From NCBI RefSeq assembly GCF_003024675.1, contig NZ_PYLP01000012.1, forward strand, positions 1 through 64,000: a DNA stretch of 64,000 nt. Direction: 5' to 3'. Positions 17,988 through 26,600 of this stretch are shown here, one piece after another; within the stretch, counting starts at the first letter, position 1, and every line of letters starts with the position of its first letter. Made by a program: the position numbers and the translations under genes. A model generated the notes under the pieces. The model was not told the DNA's origin and made no database searches. It worked only from the letters and a program-made list of their open reading frames with translations. The DNA is from Faecalibacillus faecis. GTDB taxonomy: Bacteria > Bacillota_I > Bacilli_A > Erysipelotrichales > Coprobacillaceae.

Positions 17988-18575
17988 TTACAAATATTCT
18001 TTGTATAAATCTTGATAAGTAGAATCTACTTCTAATAAAGCATTCATGCTTAGATAAAAAGCTTCATCAAAACAAGGTGAATCTTTTTTAATACACCATA
18101 AAGCTTCATGTCCTGTAAAGGCATGCGCTAGAGCTTGATATAAAATCTCTGGATTCGATAAATTATGAATTTCTTTTTGTTCTTGGGCTTTTTTTATAAT
18201 GATGATACAAAGTTTTGTAAGATTATCACGCATATCAAAGCTATGACGATTTTCTTTTAAATTCGCAATAAACATTTGACTAAATAAATCATAACCATAT
18301 TTTTTAGTATCTTTAATTAGTGTAGAAAAGACAATAAGTAATTGTTGATAGTGACTATCACTATCAACTAGCTTATACGTGTCTTTTACAAGATGATCGA
18401 TGGTTGAATCATAAAGATCTAAAATAAGCTCTTCTTTATTATTGACGTATTTATATAAAGTTGGTTTGGTGATATGTAATTCGTTACAAATATCTTGAAT
18501 TGTGACATTGTTATATCCTTTATCTAAAAAAAGCTGAACAGCTGTTTGTGATATTTCTTCTTTTGTTATTTTCAT
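17988..18575 (-). CDS. TetR/AcrR-family repressor
   Basis: The 195-residue protein begins MKITKEEISQTAVQLFLDKG, with a helix-turn-helix (TIQDICNELHITKPTLYKYV, about residues 25-44) and a helical ligand domain. The start at 18575 is supported by AAGGAGAA; a 74-residue upstream extension in frame is promoter DNA. It is divergent from a flavin oxidoreductase/SDR pair across 157 bp. An inverted pair TACCATAG (18598-18605) and CTATGGTA (18709-18716) flanks that region. Repression of the oxidoreductase operon is inferred from layout. Confidence 0.9.
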   Translation of the reverse strand: MKITKEEISQTAVQLFLDKGYNNVTIQDICNELHITKPTLYKYVNNKEELILDLYDSTIDHLVKDTYKLVDSDSHYQQLLIVFSTLIKDTKKYGYDLFSQMFIANLKENRHSFDMRDNLTKLCIIIIKKAQEQKEIHNLSNPEILYQALAHAFTGHEALWCIKKDSPCFDEAFYLSMNALLEVDSTYQDLYKEYL

Positions 18576-18656
18576 AAAATTCTCCTTAGAAATAATATAC
18601 CATAGATTTAATGGAAAGAGACTTGTTAAAAAATTCACTTTTATTTTATGAAAGCG

Positions 18657-18684
18657 TTGACATTTATTTTTACAGTTATATAAT
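18657..18684 (+). promoter_or_regulatory. promoter of the flavin oxidoreductase operon
   Basis: TTGACA (18657-18662) and TATAAT (18679-18684), spacing 16 bp. The TACCATAG/CTATGGTA inverted pair lies on either side and may bind the divergent TetR protein. Confidence 0.75.
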
Positions 18685-18732
18685 TTACTTGAGTTAAATA
18701 AACATTTACTATGGTAGAGGAGGAAAAAGAAA

Positions 18733-20649
18733 ATGGCTAAGAGTTTATTTGATAAGACATACATAGGTAAAATGAAATTAAAAAACAGAATTTTCATGTC
18801 ACCTATGGGAACAACAGGAGAAGCTGATGGAGCTTATTGTAATGAAGGTATTGATTATTTTGAAGAAAGAGCAAAAGGTGGCGCTGGTTTAATTATTACA
18901 GGTGCTAACGTTGTTTCGACAAAATATGAACCAAGACCATGTACAGAACTTTCTGATTTCCATCATGTAGAAAGATTAAATATGTTAATTGAAAGATGTC
19001 ATGCTTATGGAGCAAAAGTCTGTGTACAATTATCACCAGGTTTAGGACGTCAACAATTTACCGATCCTTTTACACCACCTTATAGTGCGGGTAGTGTAGG
19101 TGCATTCTGGTTCCCAAATTTAATTTGTAAACCTTTTTCAAAAGAAGATATTCATTATTTAGTAGAAAAAGTAGGGTACAGTGCTTCACTTGCTGTAAAT
19201 GCTGGTGCAGACTGCGTTGAATTACATGCGTATGGAGGATATTTATTAGATCAATTCCATTCTGTTCAATGGAATAATAGAACAGATGAATATGGTGGAT
19301 CACTTGAAAATCGTATGCGTTTTACATTGGAATGTATTGAGGCAATTAAAAAGAACGTTCCAGATACAATGCCTGTACTTGTTAAATTTACACCACATCA
19401 AAGAGTAGAAGGCTTTAGAACCATTGATGAAGGTATTGAAATGGCTAAAATCTTAGAAAAAGCAGGGGTTGATGCTTTACATGTTGATACAGGATGTTAT
19501 GAAGAATGGTTCCAAGCGATTACAACTGTTTATAGTAAAGAAGGATATAAACTTGATATACAAAAAGCAATTAAAGATATTGTAAGTGTTCCAGTATTAG
19601 GTGATGGTAATTTAAAAGATCCTGAAGTGGCTAAAAAAGCTGTTGAAGATGGTATTTTAGATTATGTAGGACTTGCTCATCAAATGTTAGCTGATCCATA
19701 TTGGCCTAAAAAAGTCAAAGCACATCATGAAGAAGATATCGCTCCATGTGTTGGATGTAATGAATGTTTACTTGCTGGATTTAGTGGAAAACACTACTAT
19801 TGTGCAGTGAACCCATTATGTTATGCAGAAAAAGCCTATGCTTTACCACTTCCAAATGGTCAAAAACGTAATGTATTAGTTATTGGGGGAGGCCCAGCTG
19901 GTATGATGGCTGCCATTACTGCAAAACGTCGTGGTTTTGATGTTGATTTATATGAAAAAGAGAATAAATTAGGTGGAACTTTATGGCCTGCAGGTGGTCC
20001 TGATTTTAAAGCGGATGTTTTAAAATTAATTAAATACTTAGAAACACAATGTCAAAAATTAGGAGTTAATATTCATTTAAATACAGCAATTACAAAAGAT
20101 AATCTTGAAGGAGATTATGACAAAGTTATTTTAGCTGCTGGTTCAACTCCTGCTATGCCACCAATTCCAGGTATTGATACAACAGTTCTTGCGAGTGATT
20201 ATTTAACACATCAAGCAACAGTTGGTAAAAAAGTTGTTGTTATTGGTGCTGGTCTTGCTGGAACAGAAGCTGCTTGTGATATTGCTGGAAAAGATGGAGA
20301 TGTGACATTAGTAGAAATGTGTCCAGACATCTTATTTACAGCGAACCATTGTTTAAATAATGATCAACATTTAAGAAAAATGGTTAAAGATCGTGGTGTT
20401 AAAGTTGAAGCAAACGCTAAAGTGACAAATATTACACCAACAAGTGTTACATTTGAAAGAGATGGACAAACAATGACGCTTGAATGTGATACTGTTTTAA
20501 ATGCTGTTGGATTTAGACCTAATAATCAATTAGAAGATTTATTAGATGAAAAATATGATGAAGTTGCTGTTATTGGAGATGCTGTTGCACCAAGAAAAAT
20601 TTTAACTGCAATTCATGAGGGATATCATGCAATCCGTGTGATGGAATAG
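18733..20649 (+). CDS. Old Yellow Enzyme-type NADH:flavin oxidoreductase / enoate reductase with Fe-S cluster
   Basis: This cytoplasmic enzyme has 638 residues. An FMN TIM barrel occupies about 1-345 (KLKNRIFMSPMGTT, ELHAYGGYLLDQFHS). An Fe-S motif, CVGCNECLLAGFSGKHYYC, follows near 337-355. The C-terminal FAD/NAD domain has VIGGGPAGMMAA and VVVIGAGLAGTEAA. This is the 2-enoate reductase / dienoyl-CoA reductase / BaiCD layout, reducing activated C=C bonds or interconverting 4-ene ketones. GAGGAGG precedes the ATG. It is followed 12 bases later by an SDR gene. The substrate cannot be read from sequence; bile acids, steroids and dietary enoates are options. Confidence 0.92.
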   Translation: MAKSLFDKTYIGKMKLKNRIFMSPMGTTGEADGAYCNEGIDYFEERAKGGAGLIITGANVVSTKYEPRPCTELSDFHHVERLNMLIERCHAYGAKVCVQLSPGLGRQQFTDPFTPPYSAGSVGAFWFPNLICKPFSKEDIHYLVEKVGYSASLAVNAGADCVELHAYGGYLLDQFHSVQWNNRTDEYGGSLENRMRFTLECIEAIKKNVPDTMPVLVKFTPHQRVEGFRTIDEGIEMAKILEKAGVDALHVDTGCYEEWFQAITTVYSKEGYKLDIQKAIKDIVSVPVLGDGNLKDPEVAKKAVEDGILDYVGLAHQMLADPYWPKKVKAHHEEDIAPCVGCNECLLAGFSGKHYYCAVNPLCYAEKAYALPLPNGQKRNVLVIGGGPAGMMAAITAKRRGFDVDLYEKENKLGGTLWPAGGPDFKADVLKLIKYLETQCQKLGVNIHLNTAITKDNLEGDYDKVILAAGSTPAMPPIPGIDTTVLASDYLTHQATVGKKVVVIGAGLAGTEAACDIAGKDGDVTLVEMCPDILFTANHCLNNDQHLRKMVKDRGVKVEANAKVTNITPTSVTFERDGQTMTLECDTVLNAVGFRPNNQLEDLLDEKYDEVAVIGDAVAPRKILTAIHEGYHAIRVME

Positions 20650-20661
20650 GAGATATTAAAG

Positions 20662-21423
20662 ATGATTAGTTTTGATTTAACAGGGAAAGTAGCGGTTGTT
20701 ACAGGAGCTTCAAGTGGACTTGGACAACAATTTGCAAGAGCTTTGAGTGAACAAGGATGCGATGTCGCTATCCTTGCACGTAGAAAAGAAAGATTAGAAG
20801 AATTTTCTAAAGAATTGAAACAAAATGGACAAGATTGTTTACCTGTTTCATGTGATGTTACAGATGAAGAAAGTATTAAAAATGCGATTAAAGCTGTCGT
20901 AGATCATTTTGGAAAAATTGATATTCTTGTCAATAATGCAGGTGTTGTTGAATACTCAAGTGGTCTTCATGATCATACAACGGCACAATGGGATAAAGTT
21001 TTAGATACGGATTTAAAAGGTGTTTTCCTCATGGCAAGAGAAGTTTCAACTATTATGATGAAACAAAAATATGGAAGAATTATTAATATTTCATCGGTTG
21101 GTGGTATTCAAGCTGGACCTGCTCAAGTAAGTTATTTTGCGGCTAAAGGTGGGGTTGTCAATCTTACAAAAGCTATGGCTGGAGATTTAGCTCCTTATGG
21201 TATTCTTGTTAATGCGATTGCACCAGGTGTCTATGATACAGAAATGACACATGATGCTTTAGATGCACCAGGTTCTCTTGTTTTAAAAAACAGAGTAGCT
21301 CTTAAGAGATTTGGTCGAGAAGGTGAAATGAACGGAGCACTTATTTACTTTGCAAGTGACGCTTGTACTTATACAACAGGACAATTACTTGTTATTGATG
21401 GTGGAATGACAAGTATGCTTTAA
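20662..21423 (+). CDS. short-chain dehydrogenase/reductase (SDR)
   Basis: The 253-residue classical SDR has TGASSGLGQQFA (about 15-26), an NNAG motif near residue 91, ISSVGG near 142 and the catalytic Tyr-Lys pair in YFAAK (about 157-161). The ending VIDGGMTSML is typical. It oxidises or reduces an alcohol/ketone with NAD(P). Being cotranscribed with the enoate reductase, it probably acts on the same or a neighbouring functional group, as hydroxysteroid dehydrogenases do beside OYE enzymes; that specific role is inference. Confidence 0.93.
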   Translation: MISFDLTGKVAVVTGASSGLGQQFARALSEQGCDVAILARRKERLEEFSKELKQNGQDCLPVSCDVTDEESIKNAIKAVVDHFGKIDILVNNAGVVEYSSGLHDHTTAQWDKVLDTDLKGVFLMAREVSTIMMKQKYGRIINISSVGGIQAGPAQVSYFAAKGGVVNLTKAMAGDLAPYGILVNAIAPGVYDTEMTHDALDAPGSLVLKNRVALKRFGREGEMNGALIYFASDACTYTTGQLLVIDGGMTSML

Positions 21424-21442
21424 GATAAAGTAAAGATAATAG

Positions 21443-21477
21443 AAAAAAGAGATTTCTGATTGTGAAATCTCTTTTTT
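21443..21477. terminator. bidirectional terminator between the two SDR genes
   Basis: AAAAAAGAGATTTC (21443-21456) pairs perfectly with GAAATCTCTTTTTT (21464-21477), a 14-bp stem between convergent genes. Confidence 0.9.
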
Positions 21478-21478
21478 A

Positions 21479-22288
21479 CTACTTCATATAATTTTTACAT
21501 GTTGTTTCATACCATTCATCATCGCTCATTGATTGACGGTGTTTAATAAATTCATCACAGGCAACAGTATAACGCCAATGATGTTTTCCATCTGTTGCAG
21601 CTTCATAAATGACTTTAGCAACATCTTCAGGTTTTGAACGGTTTGGTGAAACAGGTTGAGTCATTCTCTCTAAATAAGCTTTTGCTTCTTTTTCATAAAC
21701 ACTATTTTCAATACCTTCACTCATTTGATAAGAACGATTCCAAAAATCAGTTTGAATACCACCAGGTTCAATTATTTTACAATCAATATTGAATGGGGAA
21801 AGTTCATAACTTAAAGCTTCCATAAGTCCTTCTACAGCATATTTGGCAGCATGATAAGTTGGTGTTAAAGGAAGTGTTAAAACACCACCGACAGATGAAA
21901 CAGAGATAATAGTTCCTTGTTTATTTTCTCTTAATAAAGGAATAAATTTTCTTGTTACAAGAGTTAAACCAACAAGTAAGGTGTTGTAAGTATCAATGAT
22001 TTGTTTTTCACTTGAAAGTTCAAGAGGGCCAAATAAACAATAACCAGCATTGTTTAATAAAACATCTATTTTATGATATTTGTCTTGAATACTTTGATAA
22101 GCAAGATCAATACTTTTAGAATCAGTAACATCTAAAGTGATAAGATCAACATTTTCTAAAAGATTAAGTTCCTTTTCTTTTTCGACATTTCTCATTGTCG
22201 CAATAACTTGCCATCCTTTTGAGGCAAAGTATTTAGTAGTAGCTTTACCAATACCAGATGATGCTCCCGTAATCACAATTGTTTTCAT
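21479..22288 (-). CDS. short-chain dehydrogenase/reductase (SDR)
   Basis: The 269-residue classical SDR has TGASSGIGKATTKYFASKG (about 7-25), NNAG, SVSSVGG and YHAAK as the catalytic Tyr-Lys element. Its C-terminal region, with EPGGIQTDF, resembles SDRs annotated as oxidoreductases of unknown substrate. It is the last gene of a minus-strand operon after a MATE transporter and a 100-residue protein, 4 bases from the latter. Confidence 0.92.
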   Translation of the reverse strand: MKTIVITGASSGIGKATTKYFASKGWQVIATMRNVEKEKELNLLENVDLITLDVTDSKSIDLAYQSIQDKYHKIDVLLNNAGYCLFGPLELSSEKQIIDTYNTLLVGLTLVTRKFIPLLRENKQGTIISVSSVGGVLTLPLTPTYHAAKYAVEGLMEALSYELSPFNIDCKIIEPGGIQTDFWNRSYQMSEGIENSVYEKEAKAYLERMTQPVSPNRSKPEDVAKVIYEAATDGKHHWRYTVACDEFIKHRQSMSDDEWYETTCKNYMK

Positions 22289-22292
22289 AAAC

Positions 22293-22595
22293 TTACTCTC
22301 CTTTATAATAATTATATTTTGATTTTTTTGTGTTTTCAGACATGTAAGGAAGATAATCGATTTTTCCGTTTTTTACAGGATAGATTTGGAAAAAGAGTTC
22401 CCATGTACTTTTATCTTCATACATTTTTATTTTAACTTGTCTGATTGTTTCTAATTTTGATAAATGCATATCGACTTCAAAATAAACATGGGGTGGTTTT
22501 ATTTGAAGGTTTTTTAATTTCAATGCTTCTTGAATTTCTTTAAGACGGTTTCCGAGTCTTTTATATTGACCGGAAATGAGTACATATTGATTCAT
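22293..22595 (-). CDS. conserved-looking 100-residue protein of unknown function
   Basis: This soluble, basic protein starts MNQYVLISGQYKRLGNRLKE. The start codon overlaps the stop of the MATE gene (ATGA at 22592-22595), so translation is coupled. No membrane segment or known motif is visible. It sits between a drug-efflux-type transporter and an SDR, all under the divergent TetR promoter region. I do not recognise the family. Confidence 0.75.
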   Translation of the reverse strand: MNQYVLISGQYKRLGNRLKEIQEALKLKNLQIKPPHVYFEVDMHLSKLETIRQVKIKMYEDKSTWELFFQIYPVKNGKIDYLPYMSENTKKSKYNYYKGE

Positions 22596-23938
22596 GATAT
22601 TTCCTCTATCACTTTCTTTTTAATTTTTTTATACATCATATATCCAATTGGTAAGCAACATACTTCCGCTAAAATATAAGCAAACCAAATAAGATTAATT
22701 TGATTAAATGATTTAAAGAGTGTTAAAAAGATAAATAATAAAATAACTTGTCTTGATAATGTTAAAATCATTGCTTGTAATCCCTTAGAGAATCCCTGAA
22801 AAGTAGAAGATAAAGCAAGAGATACAATGCTTATTAAATAAGCAAATCCTAAAATACGCATAGCAGGAACACCCATTTGTAACATATGCTTTGAAGCATC
22901 AAACAAATAGAGGATCTTGCTAGGAAATAATTCTAACAGAATAAGTAAAATAATAAAAATACCATATTCATAAATTAACGACCATTTTAAACTATCAAAA
23001 CTTCTTTTTAACTGATGTGATCCATAATTATAAGCTACTAAAGGAACAAGTCCATTATTTAAGCCCCAAATAGGAACAAGAATTAATGATTGAATCTTTA
23101 CTAACACACCATTGACAGCAACGGCTGTTGAAGAAAAATCAATAAGGATGCTATTAACATAAATACCCATCATAGAAAGCATAGCTTGAGCAATTCCTGA
23201 AGGCACACCAACACTTAAGATATTTTTTACACATTTAAAATTAGGAATTAAAGAAAAATGAATGGGAATTTCTTTGTTGTATTTTTTATTAATGATAATT
23301 CCCATAGTAGCCCCGACAAATTGTCCGATAATTGTCGCAATGGCTGCTCCTGCAATTCCCATTTGTGGTAAACCAAAGTAACCAAAAATAAAGATAGGAT
23401 CTAAAATAATATTCACAATAGCTCCTGAAGATAAAGTAATTAAAAATAAATGTGTCTTTCCACTAGAAATAGTAAAACGATCAAAGACCCATTGTCCCAT
23501 CACCCCTAAAGAAGAAAGCATACAAATTCTTAAATAAGAAATACCATAATTGGTAATTTCTAAATTATGATTTGATTGAGATAAAAAATAAGGTTTTAAA
23601 ATAAATAAAGAAAGTGTTACTAGAATAAGCCAAAAAATAAAAGCAAGCCAAATAGCACTGGTTGCCGTTTGTTCAACTTCTTTTTGATCCTTTTTTCCTA
23701 AGGCTTTAGAAATAGCTGCATTTAAACCCACCGCATTTGCCATTCCTAAAGCTGACATTAATACTTGAATAGGATTAGCAAGTGAAAGGGCAGTTAAAGC
23801 TTTTTCAGAAATATGTGCAACAAAGATACTATCAACAAAGTTATATAGATTGCTGATTAGTAAAGAAATCATTAAAGGAATTCCTGTTGTTAGCACAAGT
23901 TTTTTAATAGGCGCCGATGCCATTTTGTTTTCTTCCAT
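22592..23938 (-). CDS. MATE-family efflux transporter
   Basis: The 448-residue membrane protein has twelve hydrophobic helices and the MATE hallmarks: LTTGIPLMISLLISNLYNFVD near the N-terminus, ALSLANPIQVLMSALGMANAVG near 45-66, and the duplicated pattern GVPSGIAQAMLSMMG near residue 245. MATE proteins export cationic compounds using sodium or proton gradients. AAGGAGG precedes the ATG. The gene heads a three-gene operon controlled by a promoter overlapping a large palindrome shared with the divergent TetR gene. Confidence 0.95.
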   Translation of the reverse strand: MEENKMASAPIKKLVLTTGIPLMISLLISNLYNFVDSIFVAHISEKALTALSLANPIQVLMSALGMANAVGLNAAISKALGKKDQKEVEQTATSAIWLAFIFWLILVTLSLFILKPYFLSQSNHNLEITNYGISYLRICMLSSLGVMGQWVFDRFTISSGKTHLFLITLSSGAIVNIILDPIFIFGYFGLPQMGIAGAAIATIIGQFVGATMGIIINKKYNKEIPIHFSLIPNFKCVKNILSVGVPSGIAQAMLSMMGIYVNSILIDFSSTAVAVNGVLVKIQSLILVPIWGLNNGLVPLVAYNYGSHQLKRSFDSLKWSLIYEYGIFIILLILLELFPSKILYLFDASKHMLQMGVPAMRILGFAYLISIVSLALSSTFQGFSKGLQAMILTLSRQVILLFIFLTLFKSFNQINLIWFAYILAEVCCLPIGYMMYKKIKKKVIEEIS

Positions 23939-23965
23939 AAAGGTCCTCCTTTTTAATACAAATTA

Positions 23966-24020
23966 ATCATAGCTCATAATTTACACTGTGTCAATTAATA
24001 AATAACACAACGTAAATTAT
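23966..24020. promoter_or_regulatory. divergent MATE/TetR control region with long inverted repeat
   Basis: On the minus strand TTGACA (23989-23994) and TATGAT (23966-23971), spaced 17 bp, form the MATE promoter. The arms ATAATTTACACTGTGT (23976-23991) and ACACAACGTAAATTAT (24005-24020) are inverted copies with 14 of 16 matches. One arm overlaps the MATE -35/spacer. The plus-strand TetR promoter (TTGAAA, 16 bp, TATAAT) lies just beyond at about 24022-24049. Confidence 0.75.
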
Positions 24021-24068
24021 ATTGAAAATATAAAAAAATAAGCTATAATGATATCAAGGAGAAAGATA

Positions 24069-24707
24069 ATGGATTTTCAAAGAGCAAGAACAAAAGAACA
24101 AGTAGAAACAAGAGTTGAAGAAATTGTACAAGCATGTAAAAGTATTTACGAAGAACAAGGCTATGATGCAGTGAATATTAAAACTGTTTCAGAAAAAATT
24201 TCTTGTACCAGACCAGCAATTTATAAATACTTTAAAACAAAAGAAGAAATTATGATGGAACTTTTAAAAAGAGAATATCTTTCATGGAAAGAAGAATTAG
24301 AAATGTTATTTTCTAAAAAAGAAAGATTATCGAAAGAAGAATATTGTTTATATCTTACAAAATCAATGTCACATCGTTTGTTATTGATGGATTTAATGTC
24401 GAATCATTTGGATTCTATTGAAAACGGGACGCGTTTAGAAAGGTTGATTGAATTTAAAAAGAATGTAGCCCTCTTTTTTGAAATGTTTAGACAGTATTTA
24501 GAATTGTTTTTCCCAAATACTTCTTTAGAAAAAAGAAAAATCTTTGAAAAAAGCTTTATTGTCTTTTTACATGGGCTTTACCCTTCAATTAAACATTCCC
24601 CTAAACAAATAGAAGCGATGCTTCAAGCGGGAATGAACTACCAAGAACCAGATTTTATGAAAATATGTCAAAATGGATTATTTTTATTGGCAAGTGATTT
24701 AAAATAA
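24069..24707 (+). CDS. TetR/AcrR-family repressor of the MATE operon
   Basis: The 212-residue protein begins MDFQRARTKEQVETRVEEI and has a TetR helix-turn-helix (TVSEKISCTRPAIYKYFKTK, about residues 38-57) with a helical C-terminal domain. AAGGAGAAAGATA precedes the ATG at 24069; the earlier ATG at 24048 overlaps the ribosome-binding site and promoter. It is divergent from the MATE operon with a paired-arm operator between, so it probably represses both directions. Confidence 0.92.
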   Translation: MDFQRARTKEQVETRVEEIVQACKSIYEEQGYDAVNIKTVSEKISCTRPAIYKYFKTKEEIMMELLKREYLSWKEELEMLFSKKERLSKEEYCLYLTKSMSHRLLLMDLMSNHLDSIENGTRLERLIEFKKNVALFFEMFRQYLELFFPNTSLEKRKIFEKSFIVFLHGLYPSIKHSPKQIEAMLQAGMNYQEPDFMKICQNGLFLLASDLK

Positions 24708-24749
24708 ATTGTTTTATTGTCTATACACCTACAATAAAACAATTTTTTT
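24706..24749 (+). terminator. terminator after tetR
   Basis: A perfect 15-bp stem (24706-24720 with 24731-24745) is followed by Ts. Confidence 0.88.
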
Positions 24750-24807
24750 CTACGAAAAAACATAAAAAAATATGATAATAAGGTATGAAATTAGATAATT
24801 GTTCTTA

Positions 24808-24819
24808 ATTGTATACAAA
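24808..24819. promoter_or_regulatory. ATTGTATACAAT-type operator upstream of the peptide transporter
   Basis: ATTGTATACAAA differs at one position from the perfect palindrome found in the symporter and aconitase promoters. It lies 14 bp upstream of the -35 box, so here it could activate or repress. Confidence 0.55.
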
Positions 24820-24833
24820 AATGCAACATTCTG

Positions 24834-24862
24834 TTGAAATCAAGAAAGCCCTTTGATATAAT
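24834..24862 (+). promoter_or_regulatory. promoter of the oligopeptide transport operon
   Basis: TTGAAA (24834-24839) and TATAAT (24857-24862) with a 17-bp spacer, about 60 bases before the start codon. Confidence 0.75.
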
Positions 24863-24920
24863 ACAAAGGTGCTTTAAGAAAGTTTAAGTAGGGAATTATT
24901 AAAACTAGGAGGAAAGGGAA

Positions 24921-26516
24921 ATGAACTTATTAAAGAAATCTTTATCTGTTCTTGCTGTTGCTGCAATGGCTGTATCCTTAGCTGGATGTGGTGGTTCAAG
25001 TAGCTCAAGCAAAAGTACAGAAAGTGGCGAAAAAATATTTCGCTTTGGTCAATCTAATCCAAAAGTTGGTTTAGATATGCAAACTAACACTAACTCAGGG
25101 GCTTCTTCTGTTGCTGACAACGTATTAGAAGGATTATATTGTTGGAATGATGACAATAAAGAAGAATGTGTTCTTGCTAAAGACATGCCAGAAGTATCTG
25201 ATGATGGATTAACTTATACAATTACACTTAAAAAAGGTGTTAAATTCTCAGATGGTTCTGATTTAACTACTGAAGATGTTAAATATACATTCGAAAGAAT
25301 GTTTACACCAGCAACAGGATGTACAAATACATATATGTACAACATGATTACTGGTGCTCAAGATATGTTAGATGGTAAAGCTACTGAATTAAGTGGTTTT
25401 GAAACAGTTGATGATTACACTTTTAAATTACATATTGATTACAAATTTGCGCCATTTGTTGCTAACTTAGGTATGGACTATGCTTCAATTTATCCTTCTG
25501 ATGCATGTGCTGCTGCTGGTGAAAACTGGGGTAAAGGAACTAACTTAATTGGTACTGGTCCTTATGTAATTAAAGAAAATGATGAACAAACTAAAGTTGT
25601 AATGGTTCCAAATAAAAAATATCATGGTAAAAAACCTAACTTAGATCGTTTAGAAATTGTTTATATTGATGACTACAGTACAAAAATGATGGAATATGAA
25701 CAAGGTAACATTGATATGTGTGACTTAGATACTTCATTATTAGATCAATATAAAGATAGTGATTTAAAAGATGAAATTACTCAAGTAACTCCATTAGGTA
25801 CATATTTCTTATCAATTAAAGATAATGATCCAGTATTAAGTAATAAAGCAGTTAGAGAAGCAATCTCATTAGCTATTAACCGTAAAGAATTATGTAGTAC
25901 CGTATTAAATGGTGCTGCTGAACCAGCTTCATCATTCTTAAACCCAGGTGTTCCAGGACATGATGACAAATTAAAAACTTATGAACATAACGTTAAAAAA
26001 GCTAAACAAGTTTTAGCTGATGCAGGTATTTCAAACCCTACATTTACTTGCAAAGTTAGACAAAAAGAAGAAAAAATCGCTACTGCATTACAAGCTTACT
26101 TAAAAGAAGCAGGAATTACTATGAATGTAGAAACAATTGATGCAGGTATTTGGTCTTCAGCTAGAGCTGCTGGTGAATTACAAGCTACAGTTCTTGGTTG
26201 GTTCCCATTATATGCAGATGCTGATAACCAAATGTATACTTATTACTATTCAGAAAACGCTGTAGGAAAAGGTGTATTCTACAATAATCCTGAATTCGAT
26301 TCATTAATGAAAGAAGCTCGAGAATCAAATGATTCTGATAAACGTGTTGAATTATACAAAAAAGCAGATTATATCTTATCTCGTGAAGATTATGGAACAA
26401 TTCCATTATATTATGGTAAGTTACAATTTGTTGCTAAACCATATGTAAAAAATGCTAAATTAGGAAACTTAATTTATCATTTATATAACATTGATATTGA
26501 TTTATCTAAAAAATAG
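24921..26516 (+). CDS. peptide-type ABC transporter substrate-binding lipoprotein
   Basis: The 531-residue protein begins with a lipoprotein signal peptide ending in the lipobox LAGC (Cys23), followed by a Ser-rich linker and a family-5 solute-binding domain (DGLTYTITLKKGVKFSDGSDLTTEDVKYTFER region, about 94-127). It would be anchored outside the cell and deliver peptides to the permeases downstream. AGGAGGAAAGGGAA precedes the ATG. Dipeptide, oligopeptide or another family-5 ligand cannot be told apart by sequence; the M42 peptidase in the same operon favours peptides. Confidence 0.93.
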   Translation: MNLLKKSLSVLAVAAMAVSLAGCGGSSSSSKSTESGEKIFRFGQSNPKVGLDMQTNTNSGASSVADNVLEGLYCWNDDNKEECVLAKDMPEVSDDGLTYTITLKKGVKFSDGSDLTTEDVKYTFERMFTPATGCTNTYMYNMITGAQDMLDGKATELSGFETVDDYTFKLHIDYKFAPFVANLGMDYASIYPSDACAAAGENWGKGTNLIGTGPYVIKENDEQTKVVMVPNKKYHGKKPNLDRLEIVYIDDYSTKMMEYEQGNIDMCDLDTSLLDQYKDSDLKDEITQVTPLGTYFLSIKDNDPVLSNKAVREAISLAINRKELCSTVLNGAAEPASSFLNPGVPGHDDKLKTYEHNVKKAKQVLADAGISNPTFTCKVRQKEEKIATALQAYLKEAGITMNVETIDAGIWSSARAAGELQATVLGWFPLYADADNQMYTYYYSENAVGKGVFYNNPEFDSLMKEARESNDSDKRVELYKKADYILSREDYGTIPLYYGKLQFVAKPYVKNAKLGNLIYHLYNIDIDLSKK

Positions 26517-26542
26517 TAAATGAAATTAAATAAGTGTTAATC

Positions 26543-26574
26543 ATATATGGAATGCAGCAATGCATTCCATATAT
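26543..26574 (+). other. intercistronic hairpin between binding-protein and permease genes
   Basis: ATATATGGAATGCA (26543-26556) and TGCATTCCATATAT (26561-26574) form a perfect 14-bp stem with a GCAA loop and only a weak T-tract after it. Such hairpins usually stabilise the upstream binding-protein mRNA or cause partial termination, giving more binding protein than permease. Confidence 0.7.
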
Positions 26575-26600
26575 TTATTGTAGGAAAAAGGAGGAAAAAT

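Noticed and set aside
18576-18797. 74-residue N-terminal extension of the TetR protein
   Set aside because: This stretch contains the divergent promoter, and a good ribosome-binding site exists at the internal ATG 18575.
26547-26600. Upstream start for the OppB-type permease
   Set aside because: The extension is the intercistronic hairpin; AAAAAGGAGG points to 26601.
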